Positions 18,590 through 27,112 of a stretch of 64,000 nucleotides of DNA are shown one piece after another. The notes under the pieces are model-generated. The model made no database searches and was not told where the DNA came from. It was given only the letters and a program-made list of their open reading frames with translations. A program made the position numbers and the translations under genes. The stretch is taken from the NCBI RefSeq assembly GCF_026226775.1, contig NZ_JAKKOD010000002.1, positions 258,501-322,500 of the forward strand, given 5' to 3'. Origin of the DNA: Avibacterium sp. 21-586. GTDB taxonomy: Bacteria; Pseudomonadota; Gammaproteobacteria; Enterobacterales; Pasteurellaceae. Each line of letters starts with the position of its first letter. Positions within the stretch are counted from its first letter, which is position 1.

Positions 18590-19846
18590 TTACATATTTG
18601 TCACAATTTCTTCAGCAAATTCAGACGTGGAACATAATTTTGCGCCTTCTAACATTTCTGCAAAATCGAAAGTAACAGTTTTGTTTTCAATAGCTTTGGC
18701 AACCGCATTTACCACTAAATCGGCGGCTTCTGTCCAGCCTAAATGGCGTAACATCATTTCACCGCTTAGGATTAATGAACCTGGGTTGCCTTTGTTTTGC
18801 CCTGCGATTTTGGGTGCTGTGCCGTGGGTAGCTTCAAAAATTGCTGCTTCTGCACCGATATTTGCCCCCGGTGAGATACCAATCCCGCCCACTTGTGCGG
18901 CAAGGGCATCGGAAATGTAGTCGCCGTTTAGGTTGAGCGTGGCGATAACATCGTAATCGGCTGGGTGGAGCAACACTTCTTGCAAGAACGCATCGGCAAT
19001 GGAATCTTTGATGATAATTTCACGTCCTGTTTTTGGATTCGTCAGTTTCATCCACGGGCCTTCATCAATGAGGGTTGCGCCAAATTCTTTCGCCACGTCA
19101 TAACCCCATTCTTTAAACGCCCCCTCAGTGAATTTCATAATGTTGCCTTTATGCACAAGGGTGAGAGATTTTCTATCATTATCAATGACATATTGCAAAG
19201 CCGCGCGCACTAAACGCTGTGTACCTTGTTTTGAAACAGGTTTGATACCAATACCACAATCTTGTGGGAAACGAATTTTATTCACGCCCATTTCTTGTTG
19301 CAAGAATTGGATCACTTTGTCCGCTTCAGGCGAGCCAGCTTTCCATTCCACGCCGGCGTAAATATCTTCTGAATTTTCACGGAAAATTACCATATTCACT
19401 TTTTCAGGGTGCTTCACAGGGCTTGGCGTGCCGCTGTAATAACGAATTGGGCGTAAACAGTTGTAAAGATCCAAGCCTTGACGCATTGCTACGTTTAGTG
19501 AGCGAATACCACCACCTACGGGAGTCATCAAAGGGCCTTTGATGGCCACGTGATATTCTTTAATAAAATCAAGGGTTTCTGCTGGTAGCCAAGTGTTTTC
19601 ACCATAAACTTCATTGGCTTTGCCACCGGCATAGATTTCTAGCCAAGAAATTTTGCGTTTGCCTTGATAGGCTTTTTCCACGGCAGCATCGATGACGCGC
19701 TGCATTGCAGGCGTTACATCCACGCCAATGCCATCGCCTTCAATAAACGGAATGATCGGATTATCTGGCACCATTAATGCGCCCTGTGCATCTAAACGAA
19801 TTTTTTCACCTTGTGGGATTACAACGGCGGATTGGGTTTGGCTCAT
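18590..19846 (-). CDS. icd: Isocitrate dehydrogenase (cofactor preference uncertain)
   Basis: Oxidatively decarboxylates isocitrate to 2-oxoglutarate in the TCA cycle. It has 418 residues and aligns without gaps to the C-terminal half of E. coli Icd. The substrate site is intact: the phosphorylatable serine in [12 protein letters not shown] and the Lys/Tyr pair region [10 protein letters not shown] and [10 protein letters not shown]. The NADP-contacting residues differ: E. coli Lys344 is kept but Tyr345, Val351, Tyr391 and Arg395 are replaced by Ile, Gly, Phe and Glu (residues 347, 353, 393, 397 here). Start ATG at 19846 follows AAGGAG. H. influenzae lacks this gene. Confidence 0.94.
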   Translation of the reverse strand: MSQTQSAVVIPQGEKIRLDAQGALMVPDNPIIPFIEGDGIGVDVTPAMQRVIDAAVEKAYQGKRKISWLEIYAGGKANEVYGENTWLPAETLDFIKEYHVAIKGPLMTPVGGGIRSLNVAMRQGLDLYNCLRPIRYYSGTPSPVKHPEKVNMVIFRENSEDIYAGVEWKAGSPEADKVIQFLQQEMGVNKIRFPQDCGIGIKPVSKQGTQRLVRAALQYVIDNDRKSLTLVHKGNIMKFTEGAFKEWGYDVAKEFGATLIDEGPWMKLTNPKTGREIIIKDSIADAFLQEVLLHPADYDVIATLNLNGDYISDALAAQVGGIGISPGANIGAEAAIFEATHGTAPKIAGQNKGNPGSLILSGEMMLRHLGWTEAADLVVNAVAKAIENKTVTFDFAEMLEGAKLCSTSEFAEEIVTNM

Positions 19847-19947
19847 TGGATTTCTCCTTTATGCTTGATGTTGTGTTATAGTGGACGAATAGTAAGCAAA
19901 TTGAAATTGCGCTTTTAGATTTTTATTCACTGATTCACATAACATAT

Positions 19948-20649
19948 ATGAAGGCTAAATTTCTTTCAAGCCGTAATCATCAAGAACGGCAAAATTTACA
20001 TAAAAAAACGGTTCAGCATTTTGCGCGTAAAAAAACAAGTACACCGAATTTCGCCCAAACCAAAGTGGTGCTGTTTAATAAGCCCTTTGATGTACTGACC
20101 CAATTTAGCGATGAAAAAGGGCGACGAACCCTGAAAGATTTTATTCCCGTTACGCATATCTACCCTGCAGGGCGTTTAGATCGTGATAGTGAGGGGCTGT
20201 TAATTCTTACTAACAACGGTGAAATTCAGCATCGCTTGGCCGATCCTAAATACAAAACGGAGAAAACCTATTTCGTGCAAGTGGAGGGGGAGCCAATGGA
20301 GAGCGAGCTTGAACCATTGCGTCAAGGCGTAATGTTAAAAGATGGCAAAACTTTGCCAGCGAAAGTGCGGTTGATTCCTGCACCAAATTTTTTATGGCAA
20401 CGCAATCCCCCTATTCGCGAACGAAAAAATATCCCCACAAGCTGGCTGGAAATTAAAATTCGTGAAGGCAAAAACCGCCAAGTTCGCCGAATGACCGCGC
20501 ATATTGGCTTTCCCACTTTGCGTTTAATTCGTGCCAAAATGGCAGGGTTTAGTGTGGAAAATTTGTCATTAGGGCAGTATTATCAACTCAATAATCAAGA
20601 ACTAGAAGCGCTTTATCAACGGTTAAAATTAAGGAAATCGAATGCATAG
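19948..20649 (+). CDS. rluE: 23S rRNA pseudouridine(2457) synthase
   Basis: RluE converts U2457 of 23S rRNA to pseudouridine. It has 233 residues. The catalytic motif [15 protein letters not shown] contains the nucleophilic aspartate, and the later [11 protein letters not shown] motif is typical of the RsuA/RluE group. There is no S4 domain; a basic 35-residue N-terminal tail precedes the catalytic core, as in RluE. Its stop overlaps the start of nudJ by 8 bases. A USS lies at 20363-20371. Confidence 0.92.
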   Translation: MKAKFLSSRNHQERQNLHKKTVQHFARKKTSTPNFAQTKVVLFNKPFDVLTQFSDEKGRRTLKDFIPVTHIYPAGRLDRDSEGLLILTNNGEIQHRLADPKYKTEKTYFVQVEGEPMESELEPLRQGVMLKDGKTLPAKVRLIPAPNFLWQRNPPIRERKNIPTSWLEIKIREGKNRQVRRMTAHIGFPTLRLIRAKMAGFSVENLSLGQYYQLNNQELEALYQRLKLRKSNA

Positions 20650-21097
20650 ACCTTATATTACAATGGCGTGCGTCGTGCATTGCCAAGGCAAATTTTTATT
20701 TGTCAAAGAATTTGAATACGGCAAAATGACCTTAAACCAACCAGCTGGGCATTTAGAGCAAAACGAAACGATCCTTGAGGGGGCAATACGAGAATTACGT
20801 GAAGAAACAGGGATTGACGCAACACCAAGTAAGCTGATTAAAATCTACCAATGGCACGCGCCACGTAGCCAAAAAGATTATTTACGCTTTGTGTTTGCTG
20901 TAGAGCTTGCGGAACCATTGCTCATTCGTCCAAATGATCCTGATATAGTAGGCGGTTTATGGCTCACTCCTGCAGAATTTCAGCATTATATCCAGCAACA
21001 AGGACAGGCAGAACGCAACCCACTCGTCAGCCAAGCCCTGCAAGATTATTTAAATGGTGAAGGGGTGAGTTTAGATGTATTGAAGGTGTTTGAATAA
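20642..21097 (+). CDS. nudJ: NudJ-type Nudix phosphatase
   Basis: Small Nudix hydrolase; E. coli NudJ (YmfB) removes phosphates from thiamine pyrophosphate precursors and nucleoside triphosphates. It has 151 residues, with a full Nudix box [20 protein letters not shown] at about 37-56 followed by TGI (GxxxxxE...REUxEExGU). Its start lies inside the end of rluE, and both are probably cotranscribed, as in E. coli where rluE and nudJ are adjacent. Confidence 0.9.
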   Translation: MHRPYITMACVVHCQGKFLFVKEFEYGKMTLNQPAGHLEQNETILEGAIRELREETGIDATPSKLIKIYQWHAPRSQKDYLRFVFAVELAEPLLIRPNDPDIVGGLWLTPAEFQHYIQQQGQAERNPLVSQALQDYLNGEGVSLDVLKVFE

Positions 21098-21114
21098 AAA
21101 GTGGTGAAATTTAC

Positions 21115-21123
21115 ACCGCACTT
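21115..21123 (-). repeat. USS after nudJ with decayed partner
   Basis: Exact ACCGCACTT. The facing arm AAAGTGGTG (21099-21107) lacks two bases of the core, so this looks like a USS-pair terminator that has partly decayed. Confidence 0.65.
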
Positions 21124-21237
21124 TATGTTAGGCAAAAATAAAGCCCGAATGATTTGAGCTTTACTTTATTTGCGATTAGGCTGGCCTTACCGTTCTTATT
21201 TGCATTTCGTTTTAAGTAAAGCACGATAGAAGGGTCA

Positions 21238-22005
21238 TTAATATGCCACAAACATTGGTGTATGACTAATGGGATCTTGGTGAATTTCCCCTTTCAAAGA
21301 AAAAACTTGATACAATAATTCTTGGCTCATTACTTCATCTGGGCGGCCTTGAGCCATCAATTTCCCTTGCTTTATGACCACCAAATGATCGCAGTAGCGA
21401 CTAGCTTGATTTAGATCGTGAAGTACGGTAATAATCGTTTTTCCTTGCGCTTGCAGGGCTTTCATCATTGCCATTAATTCTGTTTGGTGGTTTAGATCTA
21501 AATAAGTAGTGGGTTCATCAAGTAATAAAAATGGTGTATCTTGTGCTAATGCCATTGCAAGAAAAGCGCGTTGCCGTTGACCGCCAGATAAATCACTGAC
21601 TAATTTTTGTTGTAAATGCGTGGTCTGAGTAATCTCCATCACTTCATCAATTTTTTCGCGATCAACACGACTTAATTTTCCCCATAAATTCACATAAGGG
21701 CTTCGTCCATAAGCCACTAATTCTTTAACGCAAATTCCCTCTGGTACGATATGTTGTTGAGGGAGTAAGGCGAAATATCGTGCAAATAACTTTGGTTTTA
21801 TATCTCGAATGTTTTGATTGTCCAAACAAATTTTACCTTGCTGTAGGGGTAAAAGGCGAGCGATGCTTTTTAACAAGGTGGATTTTCCACAACCATTCGG
21901 GCCAATAAGTGCGGTGATTTTATTATGTGGAAAATCGAGGCTAAAATTGTTGATGATGGTATGTTTTTCGTAACCAACAGAAAGTTGATGGATTGAAAGT
22001 TGCAT
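21238..22005 (-). CDS. fecE: Iron(III) dicitrate-type ABC transporter ATPase
   Basis: Cytoplasmic ATPase energising siderophore or ferric citrate import. It has 255 residues with Walker A GPNGCGKST (about 35-43), signature LSGGQRQR and Walker B FLLLDEPT. It ends the fecBCDE operon and its start overlaps the fecD stop as TAATG at 22005. Confidence 0.9.
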   Translation of the reverse strand: MQLSIHQLSVGYEKHTIINNFSLDFPHNKITALIGPNGCGKSTLLKSIARLLPLQQGKICLDNQNIRDIKPKLFARYFALLPQQHIVPEGICVKELVAYGRSPYVNLWGKLSRVDREKIDEVMEITQTTHLQQKLVSDLSGGQRQRAFLAMALAQDTPFLLLDEPTTYLDLNHQTELMAMMKALQAQGKTIITVLHDLNQASRYCDHLVVIKQGKLMAQGRPDEVMSQELLYQVFSLKGEIHQDPISHTPMFVAY

Positions 22006-22973
22006 TAGTTTTTCCTCATCAATAACACAAAAAAATAAGGGGCGCCAATGATAGCAGTTAAAATGCCTGCAGGTAGTTCTATTGGTGGTGCAATGGCTCG
22101 TGCTAGAATGTCAGCGGTCTGTAATAGGAGAGCGCCAATGAAGCAAGAGGCGGGAATTAAAATAAGGTGCCGTCCGCCAAAGCATTTGCGTGCTAAATGT
22201 GGTGCGATAAGTCCTAAAAAGGAAATGGGTCCACATACGGCAACAGCGGTAGCGGAGAGTGCCACCGCAATAAGTAGCGTGATAAGTTGGATGGCACGCA
22301 CATTAACCCCAAGATTATGGGCTTTTTCTTCTCCCAGTGCGAGGGTATCAAGTGATTTTGCCAGCATAATTGTGAGTGGTAAAAATACCAATAACCAAGG
22401 TACAGCGAACATCACAACGTGCCAACTTCTCCCCCAAAGGCTACCTGTAAGCCATAACATTGCAAGGTTAATTTCCAATGGATTGGCGAGCATCATATAA
22501 TGGGTTATCGCAACATATAATGCTGACAGAGATATACCTATTAATGCCATTTTGAGAGGGGAAAAACGATAATGACATAGTATAAGCAGTAGTAAAAAGG
22601 CAAGCAACCCTGCGCCGAAAGCGATAGGTGGAAGCCAAAAGATAGATATTGTAGGGAAAAAGGTTAGTATGGTTACAGCGGCTAAACCTGCCGCGTTATT
22701 GATCCCTAACACTTCAGGAGAAGCAAGAGGATTACGGATAATCCCTTGAACCAGTGTACCAGATAGTGCTAATGCGGCCCCCAAGAAAATAGCTAATAAG
22801 GCTCGGGGTAAGCGATATTCAACGAGAGTGAAGTAGTCTTTATGTTGTGGTGTGGTGAGAATTTCGCCAAGTTCATTAAAAGATAGCCAATAAGTGCCAA
22901 TCATTAGGCTTAAGATGAACAAGAAAATGACGCTTAAGGGCATTAAATATAGATAAAAACGTGAAATTTGCAT
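22005..22973 (-). CDS. fecD: Iron(III) dicitrate-type ABC permease subunit FecD
   Basis: Inner-membrane permease of the FecCD/BtuC family with about 9-10 hydrophobic segments. I place the start at the ATG at 22973 rather than 22997 because it makes the same TAATG junction with fecC seen at the other joins and gives 322 residues, close to E. coli FecD (318). The family motif GPISFLGLIAPHLAR is near residue 240, the loop that contacts the ATPase. Confidence 0.9.
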   Translation of the reverse strand: MQISRFYLYLMPLSVIFLFILSLMIGTYWLSFNELGEILTTPQHKDYFTLVEYRLPRALLAIFLGAALALSGTLVQGIIRNPLASPEVLGINNAAGLAAVTILTFFPTISIFWLPPIAFGAGLLAFLLLLILCHYRFSPLKMALIGISLSALYVAITHYMMLANPLEINLAMLWLTGSLWGRSWHVVMFAVPWLLVFLPLTIMLAKSLDTLALGEEKAHNLGVNVRAIQLITLLIAVALSATAVAVCGPISFLGLIAPHLARKCFGGRHLILIPASCFIGALLLQTADILARAIAPPIELPAGILTAIIGAPYFFVLLMRKN

Positions 22974-23959
22974 TAGCGCTTTCCTCGTGCGATCCAAACA
23001 AAAAATGGTGCACCGATCAGGGCTAGAATCGCCCCGGCAGGTAATTCATTTGGAAAAACGACTGCTCTTGCTAGGTTATCAGCTAAGAGCATTAAACTGG
23101 CACCAAAGATGATTGCTATAGGTAAGCTCTTGCGCAAATCATAGCCAATCCAATAGCGAGCTAAATGAGGAATAAGCAAACCAATAAAGGCAAATGGCCC
23201 TGCAACACTGACACTCACCCCCACTAACACTAAAGCTGCAATATTCAATATGAGGCGTAATTTTTTCAGCTCAATGCCCAATGATTTAGCATTGTCATCA
23301 CTTAAATTCATAATATTAAGCTTATTGGCAAGCAAAAGGCTAATAATGATCGCGGGCAAAGAAAAAAGGGCTAAAGTTTGCACCGCACTCCAACGGATAT
23401 GGCTGATATTGCCAGCCAGCCAGCTCATAATGCCATAGGCGTTATCTTCGGATAAAATCAAGGTCATTTTTGTTAAGGCTGCACACAGCATTGAAACCGC
23501 AATACCTGCAAGGACAATGCGCGTACGCTCAATATGTTGTGCCCAGCCTTGACTAATCAGCATGACTAATGCCCAACTTAGTCCTCCTCCTAACGCGGCA
23601 ATGAAACTGATACTCAAAGAGGATAATATACTAGGACTAATTGCACTTGCTATAACCATTGCTAAGGAGGCACCAGAATTAATGCCTAACAAAGTAGGAG
23701 AAGCGAGAGGGTTGCGTGTCATCGCTTGCAATAATGTTCCAGCCACAGCCAAGGCACTTCCAATTAGCATTGCACCTAAAGATCTTGGAAGACGCAAATT
23801 GGTTACCGTAATGTCTGCAATGCTGTTATCAGAACGAAAAAGTATTACACCTAATGCATCAAGTGGTGCTACCTTGAGGGGGTAAAAGAGAAAAAGGCTA
23901 CCCCAAAATACAAAAAGTAATAAGATAATTGGGAGTAGCCAACGGAAAACTAAACGCAT
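22973..23959 (-). CDS. fecC: Iron(III) dicitrate-type ABC permease subunit FecC
   Basis: Second permease half, 328 residues, same fold as FecD. It carries the equivalent coupling motif GPFAFIGLLIPHLAR and the conserved RNPLASPTLLGINSGAS stretch near residue 80-97. The start at 23959 overlaps the fecB stop as TAATG. Confidence 0.9.
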   Translation of the reverse strand: MRLVFRWLLPIILLLFVFWGSLFLFYPLKVAPLDALGVILFRSDNSIADITVTNLRLPRSLGAMLIGSALAVAGTLLQAMTRNPLASPTLLGINSGASLAMVIASAISPSILSSLSISFIAALGGGLSWALVMLISQGWAQHIERTRIVLAGIAVSMLCAALTKMTLILSEDNAYGIMSWLAGNISHIRWSAVQTLALFSLPAIIISLLLANKLNIMNLSDDNAKSLGIELKKLRLILNIAALVLVGVSVSVAGPFAFIGLLIPHLARYWIGYDLRKSLPIAIIFGASLMLLADNLARAVVFPNELPAGAILALIGAPFFVWIARGKR

Positions 23960-24855
23960 TATTCTTTCAATATTGCCGTTTGCAAAATTTGTGCAATTTG
24001 CTCAGCTGCATCAAGCCCACGAGAACGTGTCCATAAGGCAGAATCATTTGTATTAATTAGTTGATGTTTTTGCACGGCTGTTAAAGCTTGCCATAAAGGT
24101 TCATCAGCCCATTTTTTGGTAATACTTTCATCACGATAATGGACGATAACTAACCAAGCAGGGTTTGAGGCGGCAAGTTGCTCTAGACCTGCTGGATTGT
24201 TGGCTTTATTTTTACTATTTAATGGTTTATCCACAATAAAGCCTAGTGCCTCTAACAAACTACCTGTGTAAGATTCATTGGTGGTGATTAAGAATTGATT
24301 TTCGCGAGAAATACCTATCATAGCGTGTACTTTGGGTAAGGTTTTGCTAATCGCAGCGATTTTCTCATTATGTGCCTTGATACGTTGACGCATTTGCTCT
24401 GATTTGCCAACTACATCGGCAATCGTTTGTGCAGAAACTAAATTTTCTTGATAGGTTTCTTGACGCGATTTGAGTAATAATGTTGGGGCAATTTTTTTTA
24501 ATTCATTATAAACAGCACTATGTCGATTTTGATCAGCAATAATTAAATCTGGTTTGAGTTCAGCAATCGCTTCAAGGCTTGGTTGTGAGCGTGTGCCCAC
24601 AGACTGCCAGTCGTTAATTTTATCTCGTACACTTTGCAAAATACGGGTTTTATCTTTATCATCAGCCACGCCAATAGGGCTAACACCAACATTTGCTAAA
24701 GCATCAACAAAGGAATACTCCAATGCAACAATACGTTTAGGTTGGTAATTGATAGTAAATTCGCCTTGCGCATCTTTCACTGTAATAGCATTTGCAGTGA
24801 AAGAAAAAATAGCAAAAAAGAAGCATAAAAGTGATTTGGCCTGTTTTAACAACAT
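23959..24855 (-). CDS. fecB: Iron(III) dicitrate-binding periplasmic protein
   Basis: Periplasmic binding protein delivering ferric citrate to FecCDE. The ATG at 24855 is chosen (AAGGA with a 7-base gap); a longer reading starts 63 bases earlier. The product is 298 residues, with a signal peptide ending FTANA (about residue 23). Mature-region stretches such as SVGTRSQPSLEAIAELKPDLI and KIAPTLLLKSRQETY closely match E. coli FecB as I recall it. No fecA receptor or fecIR regulators are in the window. Confidence 0.9.
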   Translation of the reverse strand: MLLKQAKSLLCFFFAIFSFTANAITVKDAQGEFTINYQPKRIVALEYSFVDALANVGVSPIGVADDKDKTRILQSVRDKINDWQSVGTRSQPSLEAIAELKPDLIIADQNRHSAVYNELKKIAPTLLLKSRQETYQENLVSAQTIADVVGKSEQMRQRIKAHNEKIAAISKTLPKVHAMIGISRENQFLITTNESYTGSLLEALGFIVDKPLNSKNKANNPAGLEQLAASNPAWLVIVHYRDESITKKWADEPLWQALTAVQKHQLINTNDSALWTRSRGLDAAEQIAQILQTAILKE

Positions 24856-24915
24856 TATCATTTCCTTAATTTTATTAAAATCAGTAAAAATAATACCAAT
24901 AGGAGCACTTAAATA

Positions 24916-24938
24916 CAAATGATATTTTTTATTATTTG
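24916..24938. promoter_or_regulatory. Fur-like box upstream of fecB
   Basis: CAAATGATA-TTTTT-TATTATTTG, an imperfect palindrome of the A/T-rich type bound by Fur, about 60 bases before the fecB ATG. Iron repression of the operon is the natural inference. Confidence 0.55.
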
Positions 24939-25078
24939 CTAGATAACTAGACTAATCCTAAATTTAGAAATACGCGATATAGGCCAGAGAAAATCAGTTC
25001 TATAATGAGAAAGGAAAGCTGAAGTACAGATTTGTTACAAAGTGCTTGTATACATTGCTCAGATATAATTTGGCAAAA

Positions 25079-25110
25079 AATAATATGATCGAATATCGAC
25101 CATATTATTT
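25079..25110 (-). terminator. Hairpin after the second GlpT-like gene
   Basis: AATAATATG and CATATTATT pair around an inner ATCG/CGAC region and are followed on the minus strand by T-rich sequence. It lies 20 bases past the stop codon. Confidence 0.7.
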
Positions 25111-25131
25111 TACAATTAAGCTTAATTTTAG

Positions 25132-26457
25132 CTAATTATTTGTTTTCCTAAACAAAGTCAGGGAAATAAAAATAAAGGCAAGGATACTTGAGGCGATGAG
25201 TATATAGAATCCGCCGTCCCAGCCAAAATTATCAACTACTGCACCTAACACTGTCCCTGCACTAGCTGATCCTAGTAAATAGCCAAATAAGCCTGTTAAT
25301 CCTGTTGCTGTGCCAGTGGCGACACGAGGCACAAGATCAGCGGCTTGTAAACCAATCATCATTACAGGACCATAAATGAGGAAGCCGATTGCGATTAAAC
25401 AGATGTTATCCACCATTGGGTTACCAGCTGGATTTTTCCAATAAACGAAAATTGCAATTAATACGCCTACTAAGAACATTAGCATCGGTGGCGCACGGTG
25501 TCCTTTGAACACTTTATCACTCAAATACCCACTTGCTAGCATTCCAAAAATTCCTGCATATTCATAAAGGAAATATGCCCAGCTTTGTTTATCAAAAGTG
25601 AAGTGTTTAACTTCTTTCAGATAGGTTGGCGCCCAGTCAATAATACCGTAACGAATAAAATAAACGAATACGTTAGCAATTGTAATAGCCCATAAGAATT
25701 TATTGTTAATAATATATTTAAAGAAGATTTCTTTACCTGTTAAGGTGTGGGCAGATTCAATTTGTTGCACTTTACCTTCTTTGTATTCTTCAATGGGTGG
25801 TAAGCCTTGCGATTCAGGCGTATCACGCATTAAGAAAAACATCACAATACTAAGCAAAATGGCTATTGTGGCTGGGAGATAGAACAACGCTTGCCACGCA
25901 CCAAAAAGGTATAAACCTAAAATAGCCAGTGGGCCAATTAAGCCGCCACCAAGGTTATGAGAAACGTTCCACCAACTCCACCAACTTCCTCGTTCGGAAG
26001 TAGAGAACCAGTTGGTCATTGTTTTTGCCCCCGGCGGATAGCCCATACCTTGGAACCAACCGTTTAAGGCACTAAGCACAATCATTGCTGAAAGTGAAGA
26101 AAGCACGCCGGGCACTAAACCAAAAATCATACTTACCATTGCTGAGGCAACTAAACCAATGGTAATGAAATATTTTGGGTTACTGCGATCTGATACATTC
26201 CCCATAATAAATTTACTAAAACCGTAGGCAATGGCTAAAGCAAAGGAAACGGTACCAAGCTGAGCTTTTGTGTAGCCATATTCTTCAATTAAATGTGGAA
26301 TGGCGAGAGAAAAATTCTTGCGGATTAAGTAATAAGCCGCATAACCAATAAATACGCCAAAGAAAACTTGCCAACGTAAGCGATGATAATCTCGGTCAAT
26401 CTTGGTTTTATCAGTGATACGTGGGGCAGGTGGTGAAGCCTTTAAAAATCGAAACAT
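25132..26457 (-). CDS. Second GlpT-like organophosphate:phosphate antiporter
   Basis: 441-residue major facilitator protein of the OPA family (GlpT/UhpT/PgtP). The N-terminus (RLRWQVFFGVFIGYAAYYLIR) and the central APTYLKEVKHFTFDKQSWAYF region are closer to E. coli GlpT than to UhpT. Both phosphate-binding arginines are kept (YYLIRKN, YFIRYG), but the GlpT loop [15 protein letters not shown] is changed to GMGYPPGAKTMTNWF. That suggests a different organophosphate. It is distinct from the glpT at 11657 and not a recent duplicate. A strong CRP site lies upstream; the ATG follows AGGAGATC. Confidence 0.85.
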   Translation of the reverse strand: MFRFLKASPPAPRITDKTKIDRDYHRLRWQVFFGVFIGYAAYYLIRKNFSLAIPHLIEEYGYTKAQLGTVSFALAIAYGFSKFIMGNVSDRSNPKYFITIGLVASAMVSMIFGLVPGVLSSLSAMIVLSALNGWFQGMGYPPGAKTMTNWFSTSERGSWWSWWNVSHNLGGGLIGPLAILGLYLFGAWQALFYLPATIAILLSIVMFFLMRDTPESQGLPPIEEYKEGKVQQIESAHTLTGKEIFFKYIINNKFLWAITIANVFVYFIRYGIIDWAPTYLKEVKHFTFDKQSWAYFLYEYAGIFGMLASGYLSDKVFKGHRAPPMLMFLVGVLIAIFVYWKNPAGNPMVDNICLIAIGFLIYGPVMMIGLQAADLVPRVATGTATGLTGLFGYLLGSASAGTVLGAVVDNFGWDGGFYILIASSILAFIFISLTLFRKTNN

Positions 26458-26513
26458 AAGATCTCCTATTTTGTGAAATTGGGCGTATTATTAGGTATTT
26501 GAATAAACTAATC

Positions 26514-26529
26514 TGTGATATTCTTCACA
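26514..26529. promoter_or_regulatory. CRP site between the GlpT-like gene and mobB
   Basis: TGTGA-TATTCT-TCACA, a perfect CRP core centred 64 bases from the transporter's start codon. An A/T-rich -10-like stretch near 26485-26492 would put it at a class II (-41) distance on the minus strand. Confidence 0.75.
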
Positions 26530-26584
26530 AAAAGATCATTGTGAAATTTAATTGCTTAATTAACTCTCAAATAGAGGACATAAA

Positions 26585-27085
26585 ATGCGCCCTATGCTTG
26601 GCATTACAGGATACAGTGGCAGTGGCAAAACCACTTTGCTGGAAAAACTTTTACCTCAGCTTGCTGAGCTAGGTTTGCGTGTGGCGGTGATTAAGCACAG
26701 CCATCATAACGCGCAGGTGGATAAAGAGGGCAAGGATAGCTGGCGAATGAAAGAAGCGGGGGCGAGCCAAGTGGTAATGGTGTGTGATAACCGTTGGGCA
26801 TTGATGACAGAAACACCACAGCCAGTGAGTTTAGCGTATCTGGCAGCGCAATTTGATCCGCAGCTGACGGATTTGATTTTGGTGGAAGGCTTTAAACACG
26901 AACCTATTGCAAAGATTTTATTACATAGAAAGGCAATGGAGAAAGCCTTGCCTGAGCTTGATGAAAAAGTGATTGCGCTGGCAACAGATTATCCTTTAGG
27001 TTGTGCGGTGCCACATTTAGATATTAATCAGGTTGAGCAAATTGCTGAATTTATTTTTCATTGGTATCAACAACAAATGAAATAA
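26585..27085 (+). CDS. mobB: Molybdopterin-guanine dinucleotide biosynthesis adaptor MobB
   Basis: GTP-binding protein that assists MobA in attaching GMP to molybdopterin. It has 166 residues, Walker A GYSGSGKTT at 9-17, KHSHHN near 37-42 and LILVEGFKHEP near 96-106, all typical of MobB. AGAGGAC precedes the ATG. mobA is 5 kb away at 31984, so the E. coli mobAB arrangement is broken here. Confidence 0.93.
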   Translation: MRPMLGITGYSGSGKTTLLEKLLPQLAELGLRVAVIKHSHHNAQVDKEGKDSWRMKEAGASQVVMVCDNRWALMTETPQPVSLAYLAAQFDPQLTDLILVEGFKHEPIAKILLHRKAMEKALPELDEKVIALATDYPLGCAVPHLDINQVEQIAEFIFHWYQQQMK

Positions 27086-27093
27086 AGTGCGGT
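27085..27093 (+). repeat. USS between mobB and mdtD
   Basis: Exact AAGTGCGGT that begins at the last base of the mobB stop codon. Confidence 0.88.
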
Positions 27094-27112
27094 GTAGAAT
27101 TGCAGAATTTTT

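Noticed and set aside
11657-26457. The two GlpT-like genes as a recent duplication
   Set aside because: They differ throughout and in length (485 against 441 residues), and their surroundings are unrelated.
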